Source: Streptomyces sp. WMMB303 (GTDB lineage Bacteria; Actinomycetota; Actinomycetes; Streptomycetales; Streptomycetaceae). From it: DNA of 64,000 bases. This document shows, piece after piece, positions 28,060-37,342 of this stretch. The stretch covers positions 1,264,001 to 1,328,000 of the forward strand of contig NZ_JARKIN010000001.1 in assembly GCF_029351045.1 (NCBI RefSeq). The letters run 5' to 3'. Positions within the stretch are counted from its first letter, which is position 1; each line of letters opens with the position of its first letter. Position numbers and translations under genes: made by a program. The notes beneath the pieces were generated by a model. That model was not told the DNA's origin. It saw only the letters and a program-made list of their open reading frames with translations, and did not search any database.

Positions 28060-28788
28060 TCAGCCGTAGGGGTTGCCGCGGGGGTCGGCGGGAGCACCGC
28101 CCTGCTGCTGGCCCGGGTTGCCGTAGTACGGGCCGGGCTGCTGCGGGTGCTGCTGGGGCGGGGCCGCCGGGGCTCCGGGCGCCTGGGGCTGACCGTAGTA
28201 GGGGCCCTGCTGCGGCTGGCCTCCGGGCTGGGGGTGGGCCTGCGGAGGCTGCTGCGGCGCGTAGCCCTGCTGGGGCTGCGGCGCGTAGCCCTGCTGGGGT
28301 GCGTAGCCCTGCTGCGGCTGGGCCGGAGGAGCGTACTGCTGCGGCGCGTGCCCCTGAGGGGCGCCCTGGGCGCCCTGCCCGCCGCCGACCACCGCGAGCA
28401 GTTCCTCCAACTCGTTGCGCCAGATGCGATGCACGTTGATGCGCACCGGCTTCGCCTCACCCGGGAGCGCCATGTGGTAGAAGCTCCACAGAGGGTTGAG
28501 CTGGATCTCGCCGAAGAGCGGGCGTGCCTGGTCGCGCGGGATCGCGTGCACGATTTCCTTCGGCCGCTGGGAGAACCGGGACATCCGCTGCACCAGCAGG
28601 GCCTGTTCGGTGACCGTAATGAAGTAGTACTTGATGAGGAACTGACCGATCAGGCCGAGGAAACCGACGCTGAGCCACGGTGTGGGACCCGCAACGGCCC
28701 CGACCGACACCAGCGGACGGTCTCCGGGCGCCTGTTGGGCGATGGCCTCGGCCACCTGCTTCTTCATCGTCGCCTTGCGAAAGGCCAT
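28060..28788 (-). CDS. Membrane-anchored protein with Gln/Pro/Gly-rich tail, unknown function
   Basis: A 242-residue protein I do not recognise. One hydrophobic segment (WLSVGFLGLIGQFLIKYY, about 38-55) is followed by a PH-like folded stretch (FITVTEQALLVQRMSRFSQ...RDQARPLFGEI) ending near residue 135. The last 100 residues are a low-complexity tail of GYAPQ/QPQQG repeats, probably disordered. Similar small bacterial PH-domain proteins with Pro-rich tails are common in Streptomyces and uncharacterised. The ATG at 28788 has an AGGAGCGG site; the open frame upstream is not used. Confidence 0.75.
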   Translation of the reverse strand: MAFRKATMKKQVAEAIAQQAPGDRPLVSVGAVAGPTPWLSVGFLGLIGQFLIKYYFITVTEQALLVQRMSRFSQRPKEIVHAIPRDQARPLFGEIQLNPLWSFYHMALPGEAKPVRINVHRIWRNELEELLAVVGGGQGAQGAPQGHAPQQYAPPAQPQQGYAPQQGYAPQPQQGYAPQQPPQAHPQPGGQPQQGPYYGQPQAPGAPAAPPQQHPQQPGPYYGNPGQQQGGAPADPRGNPYG

Positions 28789-28959
28789 CGGACCGCTCCT
28801 CGCTCCGTTCGCCGCGGGTACGGCGCTGTCTCTGCGTTCGGCGCAGAGTACTCGCTCCGGGTGACAGCACCCCTCCCGGGTCCGCGGATCGGCGGCGCGG
28901 AGCGCGCTCCGCACACGGGAACCCCGGCCCGCGGGGCGCTCCCCGGGCAGCCGCGCCCG

Positions 28960-30369
28960 TCACCGCTGCCCGAGCCCGGTGAGGGCCTGCACCGGATCGG
29001 TCGCGGAGGGGCCCTCGGGCCACCAGTCGGCTGCGTCAGCGCTTCCGTCCCGGCCGGAGCCGCAACGGTCCCCGGGCCCCGGGCCCGAGGCGTCCCGGTA
29101 GGGGTACCAGCGACCGTCGCCCCCGAAGCGGAGCTGGACGGGGCGTGTGGTGTGGGTGAGCTGATTGCGGTGGATGGTCATCCCTATCCCCAGGCCCGCC
29201 AGGGCGCTGCGCCCGCGGTCGAAGTCACCCGCCGGCGGATCCCAGGCGGCCTCCAGCACGGCCAGCCCCGCTGAACCGCCCTGTCGCCAGGCCGCGGCGG
29301 CCCGGGCCAGCTCCAGTGGGTCCCGGCCGACCGACCGCGCCAGACCGGCGAAGCGCGCGGAGAGGGTCCGTCGACCGGTCAACTGCGGGTGAGTGGCGGC
29401 GAGGCGCACCGCGTCGTGCCAGCGCGACAGCTCGGGCAGCGGATCGTGGTCCACCACGCGGCGGGGCCCCGCGCCGGCGTCCACCGGCACAGCCGAGAGC
29501 GCGCACCGGGCCCGGACCGCCGCGTCGGCCGCGAGGAAAGCGAGAGCGTCGGCGTCGGGTGCGCCGGGCAGCTCGGGATAGACCCCCGGCTCGCTCGCGA
29601 CGTCCGGCAGCGGCTGCGGCTCCGGGAGCGGAGGGCGCACGGAGGTGGCGAAGACCTCGGTGGCGAGCCGCGTGGCGCGCGGCCGCCGCCCGTCGCACAG
29701 CGAGCCGCCGGCGTGCCCGCCGGACCGGCGCGGCGGCGCCCCGCCTCCACGCCTGCGGGGGCGCCCGGCGGACGTCTCGATGCGGTCCGCACCGAGACGC
29801 GCGACCTCCGTGCGCACCGCCTCCGCGCTGCGGCCCCGCATCAGCAGCAGCGCCCAGGGGTCGGCGTCCAGCAGCCGTCCGGTCTCGTAGCCGAGGGCCG
29901 CCGCGTGCTTGCACGGGTGTCCGTGGTCCGGGCAACTGCACGCGGGCAGCAGGTCCTCGGCGCCGGGCAGCAGCCGGACCCCCGCAGCCTGCGCCACGGA
30001 CACCACGTCCCAGGGGACTTCACCGTCCAACAGCGCCGCCGCCAGCACCGGGCGGGCGGCGACAGCCGTCAGAAACGCCACCCACTCCTCCTCGGACAGC
30101 ACCGGCAGCCGCCATTCGGCGCGGTAGGGGCGCGCGCGGCTGCCGCGCACATACGCCAGGACGCGTCCCGTTCCCACCCGCGGTGCGGACACCGCTCCGG
30201 CACCGGCCGCTCCCCGGGGCCCGCCCCGGCCCGTATCCGCGTAGGCCCGGCCGCGCGCCAACCGGGCGGTGTCCCGCGCCGCCCCCTCCATCGCCCGCGA
30301 CCAGGCAGCGCCCCAACTCCCGGCCGGATGCGCCGGGGCGGCCCCGGACCCCGGTGCGATGCCGCTCAC
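28960..30369 (-). CDS. SWIM zinc-finger protein, partner of the SNF2 helicase
   Basis: A 469-residue protein with a SWIM-type zinc finger, CSCPDHGHPCKH, at residues 145-156, giving the CxC...CxH ligands. SWIM domains bind DNA or protein partners, and in actinobacteria they are usually encoded beside an SNF2-type ATPase. The GTG start overlaps the helicase stop codon as GTGA, with GGAGG in front, so translation of the two is coupled. The rest is Ala/Arg-rich and unassigned. A role in chromatin-like remodelling or repair is inferred from the pairing only. Confidence 0.85.
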   Translation of the reverse strand: MSGIAPGSGAAPAHPAGSWGAAWSRAMEGAARDTARLARGRAYADTGRGGPRGAAGAGAVSAPRVGTGRVLAYVRGSRARPYRAEWRLPVLSEEEWVAFLTAVAARPVLAAALLDGEVPWDVVSVAQAAGVRLLPGAEDLLPACSCPDHGHPCKHAAALGYETGRLLDADPWALLLMRGRSAEAVRTEVARLGADRIETSAGRPRRRGGGAPPRRSGGHAGGSLCDGRRPRATRLATEVFATSVRPPLPEPQPLPDVASEPGVYPELPGAPDADALAFLAADAAVRARCALSAVPVDAGAGPRRVVDHDPLPELSRWHDAVRLAATHPQLTGRRTLSARFAGLARSVGRDPLELARAAAAWRQGGSAGLAVLEAAWDPPAGDFDRGRSALAGLGIGMTIHRNQLTHTTRPVQLRFGGDGRWYPYRDASGPGPGDRCGSGRDGSADAADWWPEGPSATDPVQALTGLGQR

Positions 30370-33300
30370 GGCTGCCTCCGCAGCGCCACCAGATCCGCCA
30401 GTTCCGCGTCGGTCAGCTCCGTCAGCGCGGCCTCTCCCCCGCTGAGCACCGAGTCGGCCAACTGCTGCTTGGCGGTCAGCAGCCGGGCGATGCGGTCCTC
30501 GACGGTGCCCCGGGTCAGCAGCCGGTGCACCTGTACGGGCTGGGTCTGGCCGATGCGGTAGGCCCGGTCGGTGGCCTGCTCCTCGACCGCCGGGTTCCAC
30601 CAGCGGTCGAAGTGGACGACGTGTCCCGCGCGGGTGAGATTGAGACCGGTGCCCGCCGCCTTGAGCGACAGCAGGAAGACGGGGACCGCACCGGACTGGA
30701 AGGCGTCCACCAGCTCCTCCCTGCGGCCCACCGGTGTCCCGCCGTGCAGGAGCTGGGTCGGGACGCGGCGTTCGGCGAGATGCGCCCGCAGCAGCCGGGC
30801 CATCTCCACGTACTGCGTGAACACCAGCACCGAACCGCCCTCGGCCAGAATCGTGCCCAGCAGTTCGTCCAGCAGCCCGAGCTTGCCGGAGCGGCCGGGG
30901 AGGCGTCCGGCCCCGCCCTCCCGCAGATACTGCGCCGGGTGGTTGCAGATCTGCTTGAGCGCGGTCAGCAGCTTCATCACCAGGCCGCGCCGCTCCATGC
31001 CGGTCGCCTCCGCGATCCGCGCCAGGGTCTCGCGCACCACCGCCTCGTACAGGGACGCCTGCTCCCGGCTCAGCTCGACCGTGTGGTCCGTCTCCGTCTT
31101 GGGCGGCAGCTCGGGGACGATGCCGGGATCGGACTTCCGGCGGCGCAGCAGGAAGGGTCGCACCAGCCGGGCCAGCCGCTGGGTCGCCTCCGGGTCCTCA
31201 CCGCCCTCCACGGCTCTGGCATGCCGGGCGCGGAAGGTCTTGAGCGGGCCGAGCAGTCCGGGCGTGGTCCAGTCGAGGAGAGCCCACAGCTCGGAGAGGT
31301 TGTTCTCCACGGGTGTGCCGGTGAGGGCGATCCGGGCGGCGGCCGGAAGGGTGCGCAGCGCGCGCGCCGTCGCGGAGCCCGCGTTCTTGACGTGCTGGGC
31401 CTCGTCCGCGACGACCAGCCCCCACGCCTGCCCGGCGAGTTGCTCCGCGCTGCCGCGCAGGGTGGCGTACGTCGTCAGGACGAACCCCGCGTCCGATTCC
31501 GGTCCCCCGGCCGCTCCGGGTCCGCCGCGCTTCAGCCCCTCCAGGGTGCGTCCGGGACCGTGGTAGCGGCGTACCGGCACATCGGGCGCGAACCGGGCCA
31601 GCTCCCGCTGCCAGTTGCCCAGCAGCGAGGCCGGGCAGACCACCAGCGTCGGCGCCGTCGCGCCGCGCTCGGCGCGGCGCAGATGGAGCGCGATGAGGGT
31701 GACGGTCTTGCCCAGCCCCATGTCGTCGGCGAGGCAGCCGCCCAGTCCGAGCGACGTCATCGACTCCAGCCAGCCGAGCCCCTGACGCTGGTATCCCCGC
31801 AGCCGGGCGTGCAGCCGGGCGGGGGCGGCCACTGCGGGCCGGTCCGGGTCGGTGGCCGTACGGAGCGTGTCCCGGAGCGCCGCGAGAGCACCCACCGGCA
31901 CCGCCTCCACCCGCTCCCCGTCCACCTCGGCTTCCCCGGAGAGGGCCGCGGCCAGTGCATCGCCGGGCGAGAGCAGCCCCAGGTGCCGCTTGCGCGCCTT
32001 GCGCACCAGCTCCGGATCCACCTGCACCCACTGGTCGCGCAGCCGCACCAGCGGGCGGTGCGCCTCCGCCAGCTCGTCCATCTCCGCCTCGGTGAGCGGA
32101 TCCCCGTCCAGCGCCAGTTGCCAGCGGAACTCCAGAAGCTGCTGCTCCTTGAAGAAGCCGAACCCGTCGGCCGCCGAGCCCGGCGACCGCGGTCCCGGGC
32201 GCACCACCGCCGTGGCGCTCAGCAGCTCCCGGGCCAGGGCACGCGGCCAGTGCACGGCCACCTCCGCCACGGCCAGCTCCCGGGCCGCCCGGCCCAGCAG
32301 GTCGTTCAGCTCCGTCTCGGTCAGCGGCAGCACGTCGGGGGCCGGCCGCTCCAGCAGCCGCTCCAGCGGCGGCCAGACGCGCGCGGCCCGCCGCACCGCC
32401 AGCACCGTGTCCATCCGGGCCCGCGACCCCAGGTACTCCGCCTCGCCCTGCCACAGCGCGGCCACGTCCGCGACGAGTGTCGGGTCCGCGGCACTGCCGG
32501 CCTGGACGACCGCCGCCGCGACGTACGGCTCCGCAGCCTCGGTGCCGGTCCGCTCCGGGCCCGGTCGCTTCGGTCCGGGTTGCTCCCGGCCGCTCCGCTC
32601 CGGGTGGAACCTCGCCGGGACGCGCCGCCCCTCGGTGCCCTCCAAACCGACGACCGGCTGGTGGCCCTCCGGGTCCTCCGGCTCGGGACCGGCGTCGAAG
32701 ACACGGTCCGCCGACAGGTCGAGCCGCAGGGAGACGCGGATACCCGCCTCGGTGCCCGCGGCCACCTCACCCGCCCACTCCCGCAGCCGCGGGTACTGTT
32801 CGGTGAGCCGCTGCCGCCCCGGGGCGGCGAACGCCGGCCCCGCCACCGCAGCCCCGGCGGGCGTGCGGGGCAGCACGTCGGCGACCGCGTCCAGGAAGTC
32901 CCGCACGAGCGCCTCGGGGTCCGGGACCCGCAGCGGCTCGTCCACCGGCCGGTTCACGGAATCGGCCGGCTCCCGCGGGGCCGGTACCGCGTGCGCCTGC
33001 GGGGGCATCGCGGCGGCCACCGCCCGCAGCTGCGCCACGTCCTCCGGGTCGAGGGGGCCCGCCCGCCACACGTCCGCGTCCCCTTCGCCCAGGCCCGGCA
33101 GCAGGCGTCCACGGGCCACCAGCCGCAGTCCGTGCAGCGCCGCCGCGCCCCAGCAGGCGGCAGCGGGGTGCGCACCGCTCTCCGTACGCGCCCGCACCAG
33201 CACGGGCAGGGCCTCGCGTACCGACAGCCGACGGGCCGGCACCGCGCGCCGCCGCACACCCTTCCCGTGCGGCCGCACCACCGCGAGCTCTCCCGGCTCC

Positions 33301-33422
33301 CCCTGCTCGGGCAGCTCGCCCCCGTCGTCCCGCCAGAACGCCACGCGCCCCTGCCGGGGCACCTCGCCCGGCAGGAACACCGCAGCACACCGCAGGAGGC
33401 CCGCACCGCTTCCCGGCCCCAT
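30366..33422 (-). CDS. SNF2/SWI2-family DEAD-like helicase
   Basis: A 1018-residue ATP-dependent DNA translocase. The N-terminal half is the actinobacterial SNF2 regulatory region. The core starts near residue 530 with Walker A LADDMGLGKT near 564, VVADEAQH near 672 (motif II), LTGTPVENNLSELW (III), and in the C-terminal RecA lobe VFTQY, KAAGTGLNLT and DRAYRIGQ (V-VI). ATG at 33422 is chosen on GAGGA spacing. The same frame stays open for nearly 2 kb upstream, antisense to the amidase; that is a GC artefact. Overlaps the SWIM gene by four bases. Confidence 0.94.
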   Translation of the reverse strand: MGPGSGAGLLRCAAVFLPGEVPRQGRVAFWRDDGGELPEQGEPGELAVVRPHGKGVRRRAVPARRLSVREALPVLVRARTESGAHPAAACWGAAALHGLRLVARGRLLPGLGEGDADVWRAGPLDPEDVAQLRAVAAAMPPQAHAVPAPREPADSVNRPVDEPLRVPDPEALVRDFLDAVADVLPRTPAGAAVAGPAFAAPGRQRLTEQYPRLREWAGEVAAGTEAGIRVSLRLDLSADRVFDAGPEPEDPEGHQPVVGLEGTEGRRVPARFHPERSGREQPGPKRPGPERTGTEAAEPYVAAAVVQAGSAADPTLVADVAALWQGEAEYLGSRARMDTVLAVRRAARVWPPLERLLERPAPDVLPLTETELNDLLGRAARELAVAEVAVHWPRALARELLSATAVVRPGPRSPGSAADGFGFFKEQQLLEFRWQLALDGDPLTEAEMDELAEAHRPLVRLRDQWVQVDPELVRKARKRHLGLLSPGDALAAALSGEAEVDGERVEAVPVGALAALRDTLRTATDPDRPAVAAPARLHARLRGYQRQGLGWLESMTSLGLGGCLADDMGLGKTVTLIALHLRRAERGATAPTLVVCPASLLGNWQRELARFAPDVPVRRYHGPGRTLEGLKRGGPGAAGGPESDAGFVLTTYATLRGSAEQLAGQAWGLVVADEAQHVKNAGSATARALRTLPAAARIALTGTPVENNLSELWALLDWTTPGLLGPLKTFRARHARAVEGGEDPEATQRLARLVRPFLLRRRKSDPGIVPELPPKTETDHTVELSREQASLYEAVVRETLARIAEATGMERRGLVMKLLTALKQICNHPAQYLREGGAGRLPGRSGKLGLLDELLGTILAEGGSVLVFTQYVEMARLLRAHLAERRVPTQLLHGGTPVGRREELVDAFQSGAVPVFLLSLKAAGTGLNLTRAGHVVHFDRWWNPAVEEQATDRAYRIGQTQPVQVHRLLTRGTVEDRIARLLTAKQQLADSVLSGGEAALTELTDAELADLVALRRQP

Positions 33423-33645
33423 CCGCGTCCTCGCTTCCGCCCTCGCTCCACACCACACCGGCCGACAGCAGGCCGACGGGCCGGACATCCGGCCCGCACT
33501 CGTGGACGAGTCTAGGAGCGGCCACTGACAAGCCCGTCGACGCTCAGAAAGCAACGAGGCGGAGCGCGGCGGCGACGTCCCTGCCCCCGCGGTGGGCCGC
33601 CCCGGGAAGAGGCGGCGAGGCGGCGCCCGGCTGTACCGTTTCCCC

Positions 33646-34893
33646 GTGACCGGGGAGAACGCGTGTACAGCAGCCGCCGCACCGGCGCGCCCGCCGGACA
33701 TCGCCGTCCGCGCCCGGCTGTCGGCGGTCGGGATCGCCGCCGAGGTGGCCGCGGGCCGCGTCACGGCGCGCGAGGTGGTGCGGGAAGCGCTGGCCCGCAT
33801 CGCGGAAGCCGACCCGTCGATCAGAGCGTTCACCACGGTGTGGCCCGCGCGTGCCCTGGAGTACGCGGCGGCCGTCGACCGGGCCGTCCGGGACGGCGAG
33901 CGACTGCCGCTGGCCGGAGTGCCGTTGGGGGTGAAGGCCACGCAGCGGCTCTCGGCACCGTCCGTGGCCCGGCTGGTCGCGGCGGGCTGCGTGCCGGTCG
34001 GTGCCACGGCCACCCCCGGCCCCGGAACCCCGTGGCAGACGTGGGGGGCCACCGACCGGGGCCCGACCCTCAACCCGCTGCGGGCCGACCTGAGTCCGGG
34101 CGGGTCCTCGGCCGGTTCGGCCGCCGCCGTCGCGGCCGGGATGGTCCCGCTCGCCACCGGGAGCGACGGGGCGGGCTCCGTACGGATCCCGGCCGCGTGG
34201 TGCGCGGTGCTCGGCCTGAAGCCGACGGGCGGACTGCTGCCCCTGCCCGGCAGCCCCGCCGCACGCCCCCGGCGGAGCGTGCCCGGACCACTGGCGCGCA
34301 CCGCGGCCGACACCGCCGCCTGCTTCGCCGCCCTCGCCGGCACCTCCCCTGCCGCTCCCGAGCCGCCGGAGCGCCCGCTGCGCACGGCGTGGTCGGCCAC
34401 CCTGGGCTGCGCCGACACCCGGCAGCCGGTTGCCGCGACGGCGCGTGCCTTCCTGGAGGAGCTGGCCCGGACCGGCGCCGTCGCGCCGCGGCCCGCCGCC
34501 GTCCGGCTGCCGGACGCCGCCGACTGCTGGCGCACGCTCCGTGCCCGCCGCCCTCCGGGGGCGGTCCCCGCACCGGAAAGCGGCACGGCGGCCGACCGCA
34601 CGGGCGCCGAACTCGCGGCCGAGCTGGACCGGATCCTCGGCACGGTGGATCTGCTCGCCACGCCGACCACTCCCAACCCGCCGCACGGCCACCACGGGCC
34701 GGGAGGGGACATGAGCGTCGCTCTCACCTGGGCCTTCAACATCACCGGGCACCCGGCGCTCAGCCTGCCCGCCGGTCGGACCGCGGCCGGTGAACCGGTC
34801 GGGCTGCAACTCGTGGCAGCCCACGGCCGGGAGGCCGACCTGCTGGCCGTCGCGGCCGCCGCCGAGACGGTGCCGCAGTCGCAGCCGCACTGA
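33646..34893 (+). CDS. Amidase (amidase signature family)
   Basis: A 415-residue hydrolase of carboxamides. The Ser-cisSer-Lys triad is visible: Lys in PLGVKAT near residue 96, cis-Ser in GGSSAGSA near 153 and the nucleophile in [12 protein letters not shown] near 177. It is shorter than GatA, and the C-terminal region ([23 protein letters not shown]) is of the general amidase type rather than the tRNA amidotransferase. The substrate is unknown. It starts at GTG 33646, divergent from the SNF2 gene and convergent with the TPR gene. Confidence 0.88.
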   Translation: MTGENACTAAAAPARPPDIAVRARLSAVGIAAEVAAGRVTAREVVREALARIAEADPSIRAFTTVWPARALEYAAAVDRAVRDGERLPLAGVPLGVKATQRLSAPSVARLVAAGCVPVGATATPGPGTPWQTWGATDRGPTLNPLRADLSPGGSSAGSAAAVAAGMVPLATGSDGAGSVRIPAAWCAVLGLKPTGGLLPLPGSPAARPRRSVPGPLARTAADTAACFAALAGTSPAAPEPPERPLRTAWSATLGCADTRQPVAATARAFLEELARTGAVAPRPAAVRLPDAADCWRTLRARRPPGAVPAPESGTAADRTGAELAAELDRILGTVDLLATPTTPNPPHGHHGPGGDMSVALTWAFNITGHPALSLPAGRTAAGEPVGLQLVAAHGREADLLAVAAAAETVPQSQPH

Positions 34894-34924
34894 CCGGCCC
34901 GGGGTCCGGGGCGCGCTCCGCGGG

Positions 34925-35320
34925 TCAGTTGCCCAGGTCCGTCGCCCCGGGTCCGGGGGGCTCGAAGCTCTCGAAACCGGCGGCCTCCACGAAGTCGGGC
35001 CGGGGATCGAGTGCGGCGGCGAGCTTGAAGTGGGCGCGTGCCTCCTCGTCGCGGGAGGCGCGCTGGAGCGTACGGGCCAGGGCGAAGTGTGCGAAGGCGT
35101 TGTCCGGCTCGCGCTCCAGCACCCACTGGAACTCCTGCTCGGCGGACCGCAGCCGGGCCTCCAGGAAGTACGCGCGGGCGCGCAGCAACCGGGCACCCCG
35201 GTGCTCCGGGTGTTCGTCGATCACGTTGTCCAGCAGGTCGACCGCGCCGCGCGGGTCGCGCGCCGCCAGCAGCTGCTCCGCCGCGCGGAACTGGATCAGG
35301 TTCGTCTCGGGGCTCGTCAC
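34925..35320 (-). CDS. Tetratricopeptide-repeat protein
   Basis: A 131-residue protein made of about three TPR helix pairs (ARDPRGAVDLLDNVIDEHPEH, LEARLRSAEQEFQWVLEREPDN, TLQRASRDEEARAHFKLAAALDP). TPRs bind partner proteins; no partner is evident. GTG at 35320 has GAAGGG seven bases upstream. It is encoded upstream of coaE in the same direction as the CoaE-PAC2-RpsA genes but ends convergently with the amidase. Confidence 0.85.
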   Translation of the reverse strand: MTSPETNLIQFRAAEQLLAARDPRGAVDLLDNVIDEHPEHRGARLLRARAYFLEARLRSAEQEFQWVLEREPDNAFAHFALARTLQRASRDEEARAHFKLAAALDPRPDFVEAAGFESFEPPGPGATDLGN

Positions 35321-35381
35321 GACATTGCCCTTCCCTCGGCTGACGACTGGGCACAACGCCGGACCGCGCGCGGCCATTCCC

Positions 35382-35419
35382 GCGGCGGGCCGGCGGCCGA
35401 AGCGAGGGCCGGCCGCCGC
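35382..35419 (-). terminator. GC-rich hairpin after coaE
   Basis: A 12-bp stem with one bulged base (GCGGCGGGCCGGC against GCCGGCCGCCGC) and a 13-base loop lies between coaE and the TPR gene. Terminator function is inferred. Confidence 0.4.
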
Positions 35420-35455
35420 ACGGCCGACACGCGGCAGCGGGCGGTGGGCAGCGGG

Positions 35456-36052
35456 TCAGCCGCGCAGCTCGTCCCAGATCTCGCGCACCCTGGGCGCCAG
35501 CTCCGACAGCGGCCCGTTGTTGTCGATCACGATGTCGGCGACCGCCAGCCGCTCCTCGCGACTCGCCTGCGCGGCCATCCGGGCGCGCGCCTCGTCCGCG
35601 TCCGTGCCGCGCAGCCGCACCAGGCGGTCGAGCCGGGTCTCGGTGGCGGCGTCCACGACGACGACCGTGTCGTAGAGCGGCGCGAGTCCGTTCTCCACCA
35701 GCAGCGGCACATCATGGACGACGACCGCGTCCGGGTCGGCCTCCCGCGCCGCACGCTCCAGTTCGGCGGAGCGCTGGCCCACCAGGGGGTGCACGATCGC
35801 GTTGAGCGCCGTCCGCCGCTCCGGGTCGGCGAAGACGAGAGCAGCCAGCCGCGGCCGGTCCAGGCGGCCGTCCCCGGTCAGGACCTCCGCACCGAACTCG
35901 TCGACGATCGCCGCCAGGCCCGGAGTGCCCGGCTCCACGACCTCTCGCGCGATCCGGTCCGCGTCCACGATCACCGCTCCGCACTCGGCGAACAGCCGTG
36001 CGACCTCACTCTTGCCCGAACCGATCCCGCCCGTCAGACCCACCTTCACCAT
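35456..36052 (-). CDS. coaE: Dephospho-CoA kinase
   Basis: Phosphorylates the 3'-hydroxyl of dephospho-CoA in the last step of coenzyme A synthesis. It is 198 aa. The P-loop [11 protein letters not shown] is at residues 5-15, [13 protein letters not shown] follows near 32, and the lid/CoA-binding [11 protein letters not shown] is near 113. ATG at 36052 gives the family's usual start; a GTG three codons upstream is possible. It lies downstream of the PAC2 gene and rpsA on the same strand, the conserved streptomycete order. Confidence 0.95.
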   Translation of the reverse strand: MVKVGLTGGIGSGKSEVARLFAECGAVIVDADRIAREVVEPGTPGLAAIVDEFGAEVLTGDGRLDRPRLAALVFADPERRTALNAIVHPLVGQRSAELERAAREADPDAVVVHDVPLLVENGLAPLYDTVVVVDAATETRLDRLVRLRGTDADEARARMAAQASREERLAVADIVIDNNGPLSELAPRVREIWDELRG

Positions 36053-36157
36053 GCGGCCCACGCTATCGGGTGTCCGCTCCCGGGCGGCAGCCCGTCACCG
36101 CCGGGTGCCGCCCGGCCCGGGGCGCCGGGCGGGACCCCGGGGCGGGACCGGCCCGGC

Positions 36158-37132
36158 TCACTCCTGGCGTCCGCCCTCGGAACCCGGACCCTGCCGGCCT
36201 TCACGATCGGCGAGAAACTGTTCGAAGACCGCGCCCAGCTCCTCGGCGGAGGGCAGTTCGGCGGGCTCGGCCACCAGATTGCCGCGGGTCTCGGCACCCG
36301 CCACCGCGTCGTACTGCTGCTCCAGGCCGCGGACGACCGAGACCAGTTCCTCGTCGCCCTCGGCCAGCTGCCGTTCGATCTCGTTCTGGGTGCGCAGCGC
36401 CTCCGTCCGCAGCGCGTGCGCCACCTCCGGGAGGACCAGCCCCGTCGCCGAGGTGAGCGCCTCGGCGACGACGAGCGCGGCGTCGGGATAGGTCGAGCGG
36501 GCGATGTAGTGCGGGACGTGGGCGGCCACACCGAGCACGTCATGTCCGCTCTCCGCCAGCCTGAGCTCCGTCAGCGCCGCCGCGCTGCCCGGGACCTGGG
36601 CCTCGTCGAAGGCGGACGGCTGGCCGGGCACCAGGTCGGTGCGGTTCCCGTGCGGGGTGAGCCCGACCGGGCGGGTGTGCGGGACGCCCATCGGGATACC
36701 GTGGAAGGTCACCGACAGCCGGACCCGCAGCCGTTCCACGATCTCGCGGAGTGCCGCGGTGAAGCCCTCCCATTCGCTGTCCGGCTCCGGGCCGGACAGC
36801 AGCAGGAACGGCGCGTCCGTGGCGTCCCGCAGCAGTCGCAACTCCAGCCGGGGCGTCTCGTAGGACACCCAGTGGTCCCTGCGGAAGGTCATCATCGGCC
36901 GGCGCGCCCGGTAGTCGAGCAGGCGGTCGACGTCGAAACGGGCGACGGTGCGGGCGGGCTGGCTCTCCAGCAGCCGCTCCACGATCTGCTCACCGGTGTC
37001 GCCTGCGTCCATGAAGCCCTCGAGGTGGTACAGCATCACCAACCCGGCGCTGTCCGGCTCGGCGGCGATCGCCTCGACCGCGTCGAGTCCCGCCTGGTCC
37101 CAGGAGTACATCGCTTCCCGCTTCTGTGCCAT
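36158..37132 (-). CDS. PAC2 (proteasome assembly chaperone-like) family protein
   Basis: A 324-residue protein with the archaeal/actinobacterial PAC2 fold: [17 protein letters not shown] near residue 30, the [13 protein letters not shown] block near 155 and a conserved [17 protein letters not shown] near 215. Actinobacteria have a 20S proteasome, but a chaperone role for these proteins is unproven. ATG at 37132 follows GGAAGAGGT directly; a Met six codons later is possible. A strong terminator separates it from rpsA upstream. Confidence 0.86.
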   Translation of the reverse strand: MAQKREAMYSWDQAGLDAVEAIAAEPDSAGLVMLYHLEGFMDAGDTGEQIVERLLESQPARTVARFDVDRLLDYRARRPMMTFRRDHWVSYETPRLELRLLRDATDAPFLLLSGPEPDSEWEGFTAALREIVERLRVRLSVTFHGIPMGVPHTRPVGLTPHGNRTDLVPGQPSAFDEAQVPGSAAALTELRLAESGHDVLGVAAHVPHYIARSTYPDAALVVAEALTSATGLVLPEVAHALRTEALRTQNEIERQLAEGDEELVSVVRGLEQQYDAVAGAETRGNLVAEPAELPSAEELGAVFEQFLADREGRQGPGSEGGRQE

Positions 37133-37272
37133 ACCTCTTCCAACGTCCCGCCCCCGCGCCCGCATTCCCCCTCCGGAGGATCGGCCGTTCCCCTTCCGGG
37201 TGTTCGGGGCCGCCGTCCGGCGGCCGCGCACCTCCCGCAGCCCGCGGGTATCCGGCGACGGGCCGAAACGGG

Positions 37273-37307
37273 CCGAGGCCCGCACCCCGGAAGGGTGCGG
37301 GCCTCGG
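37273..37307 (-). terminator. Strong hairpin after rpsA
   Basis: A perfect 15-bp stem (CCGAGGCCCGCACCC and complement) with a five-base CGGAA loop lies 36 bases past the rpsA stop. It is a clear transcription terminator, read in either direction. Confidence 0.85.
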
Positions 37308-37342
37308 TTCCGCTGTTCTGCTCCTCGCCTCGCGGCGAGCGA

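Noticed and set aside
33423..35354. Upstream continuation of the SNF2 helicase frame, antisense to the amidase
   Set aside because: No SNF2 similarity upstream of Met at 33422; a good ribosome site there and a real gene on the opposite strand argue against it.
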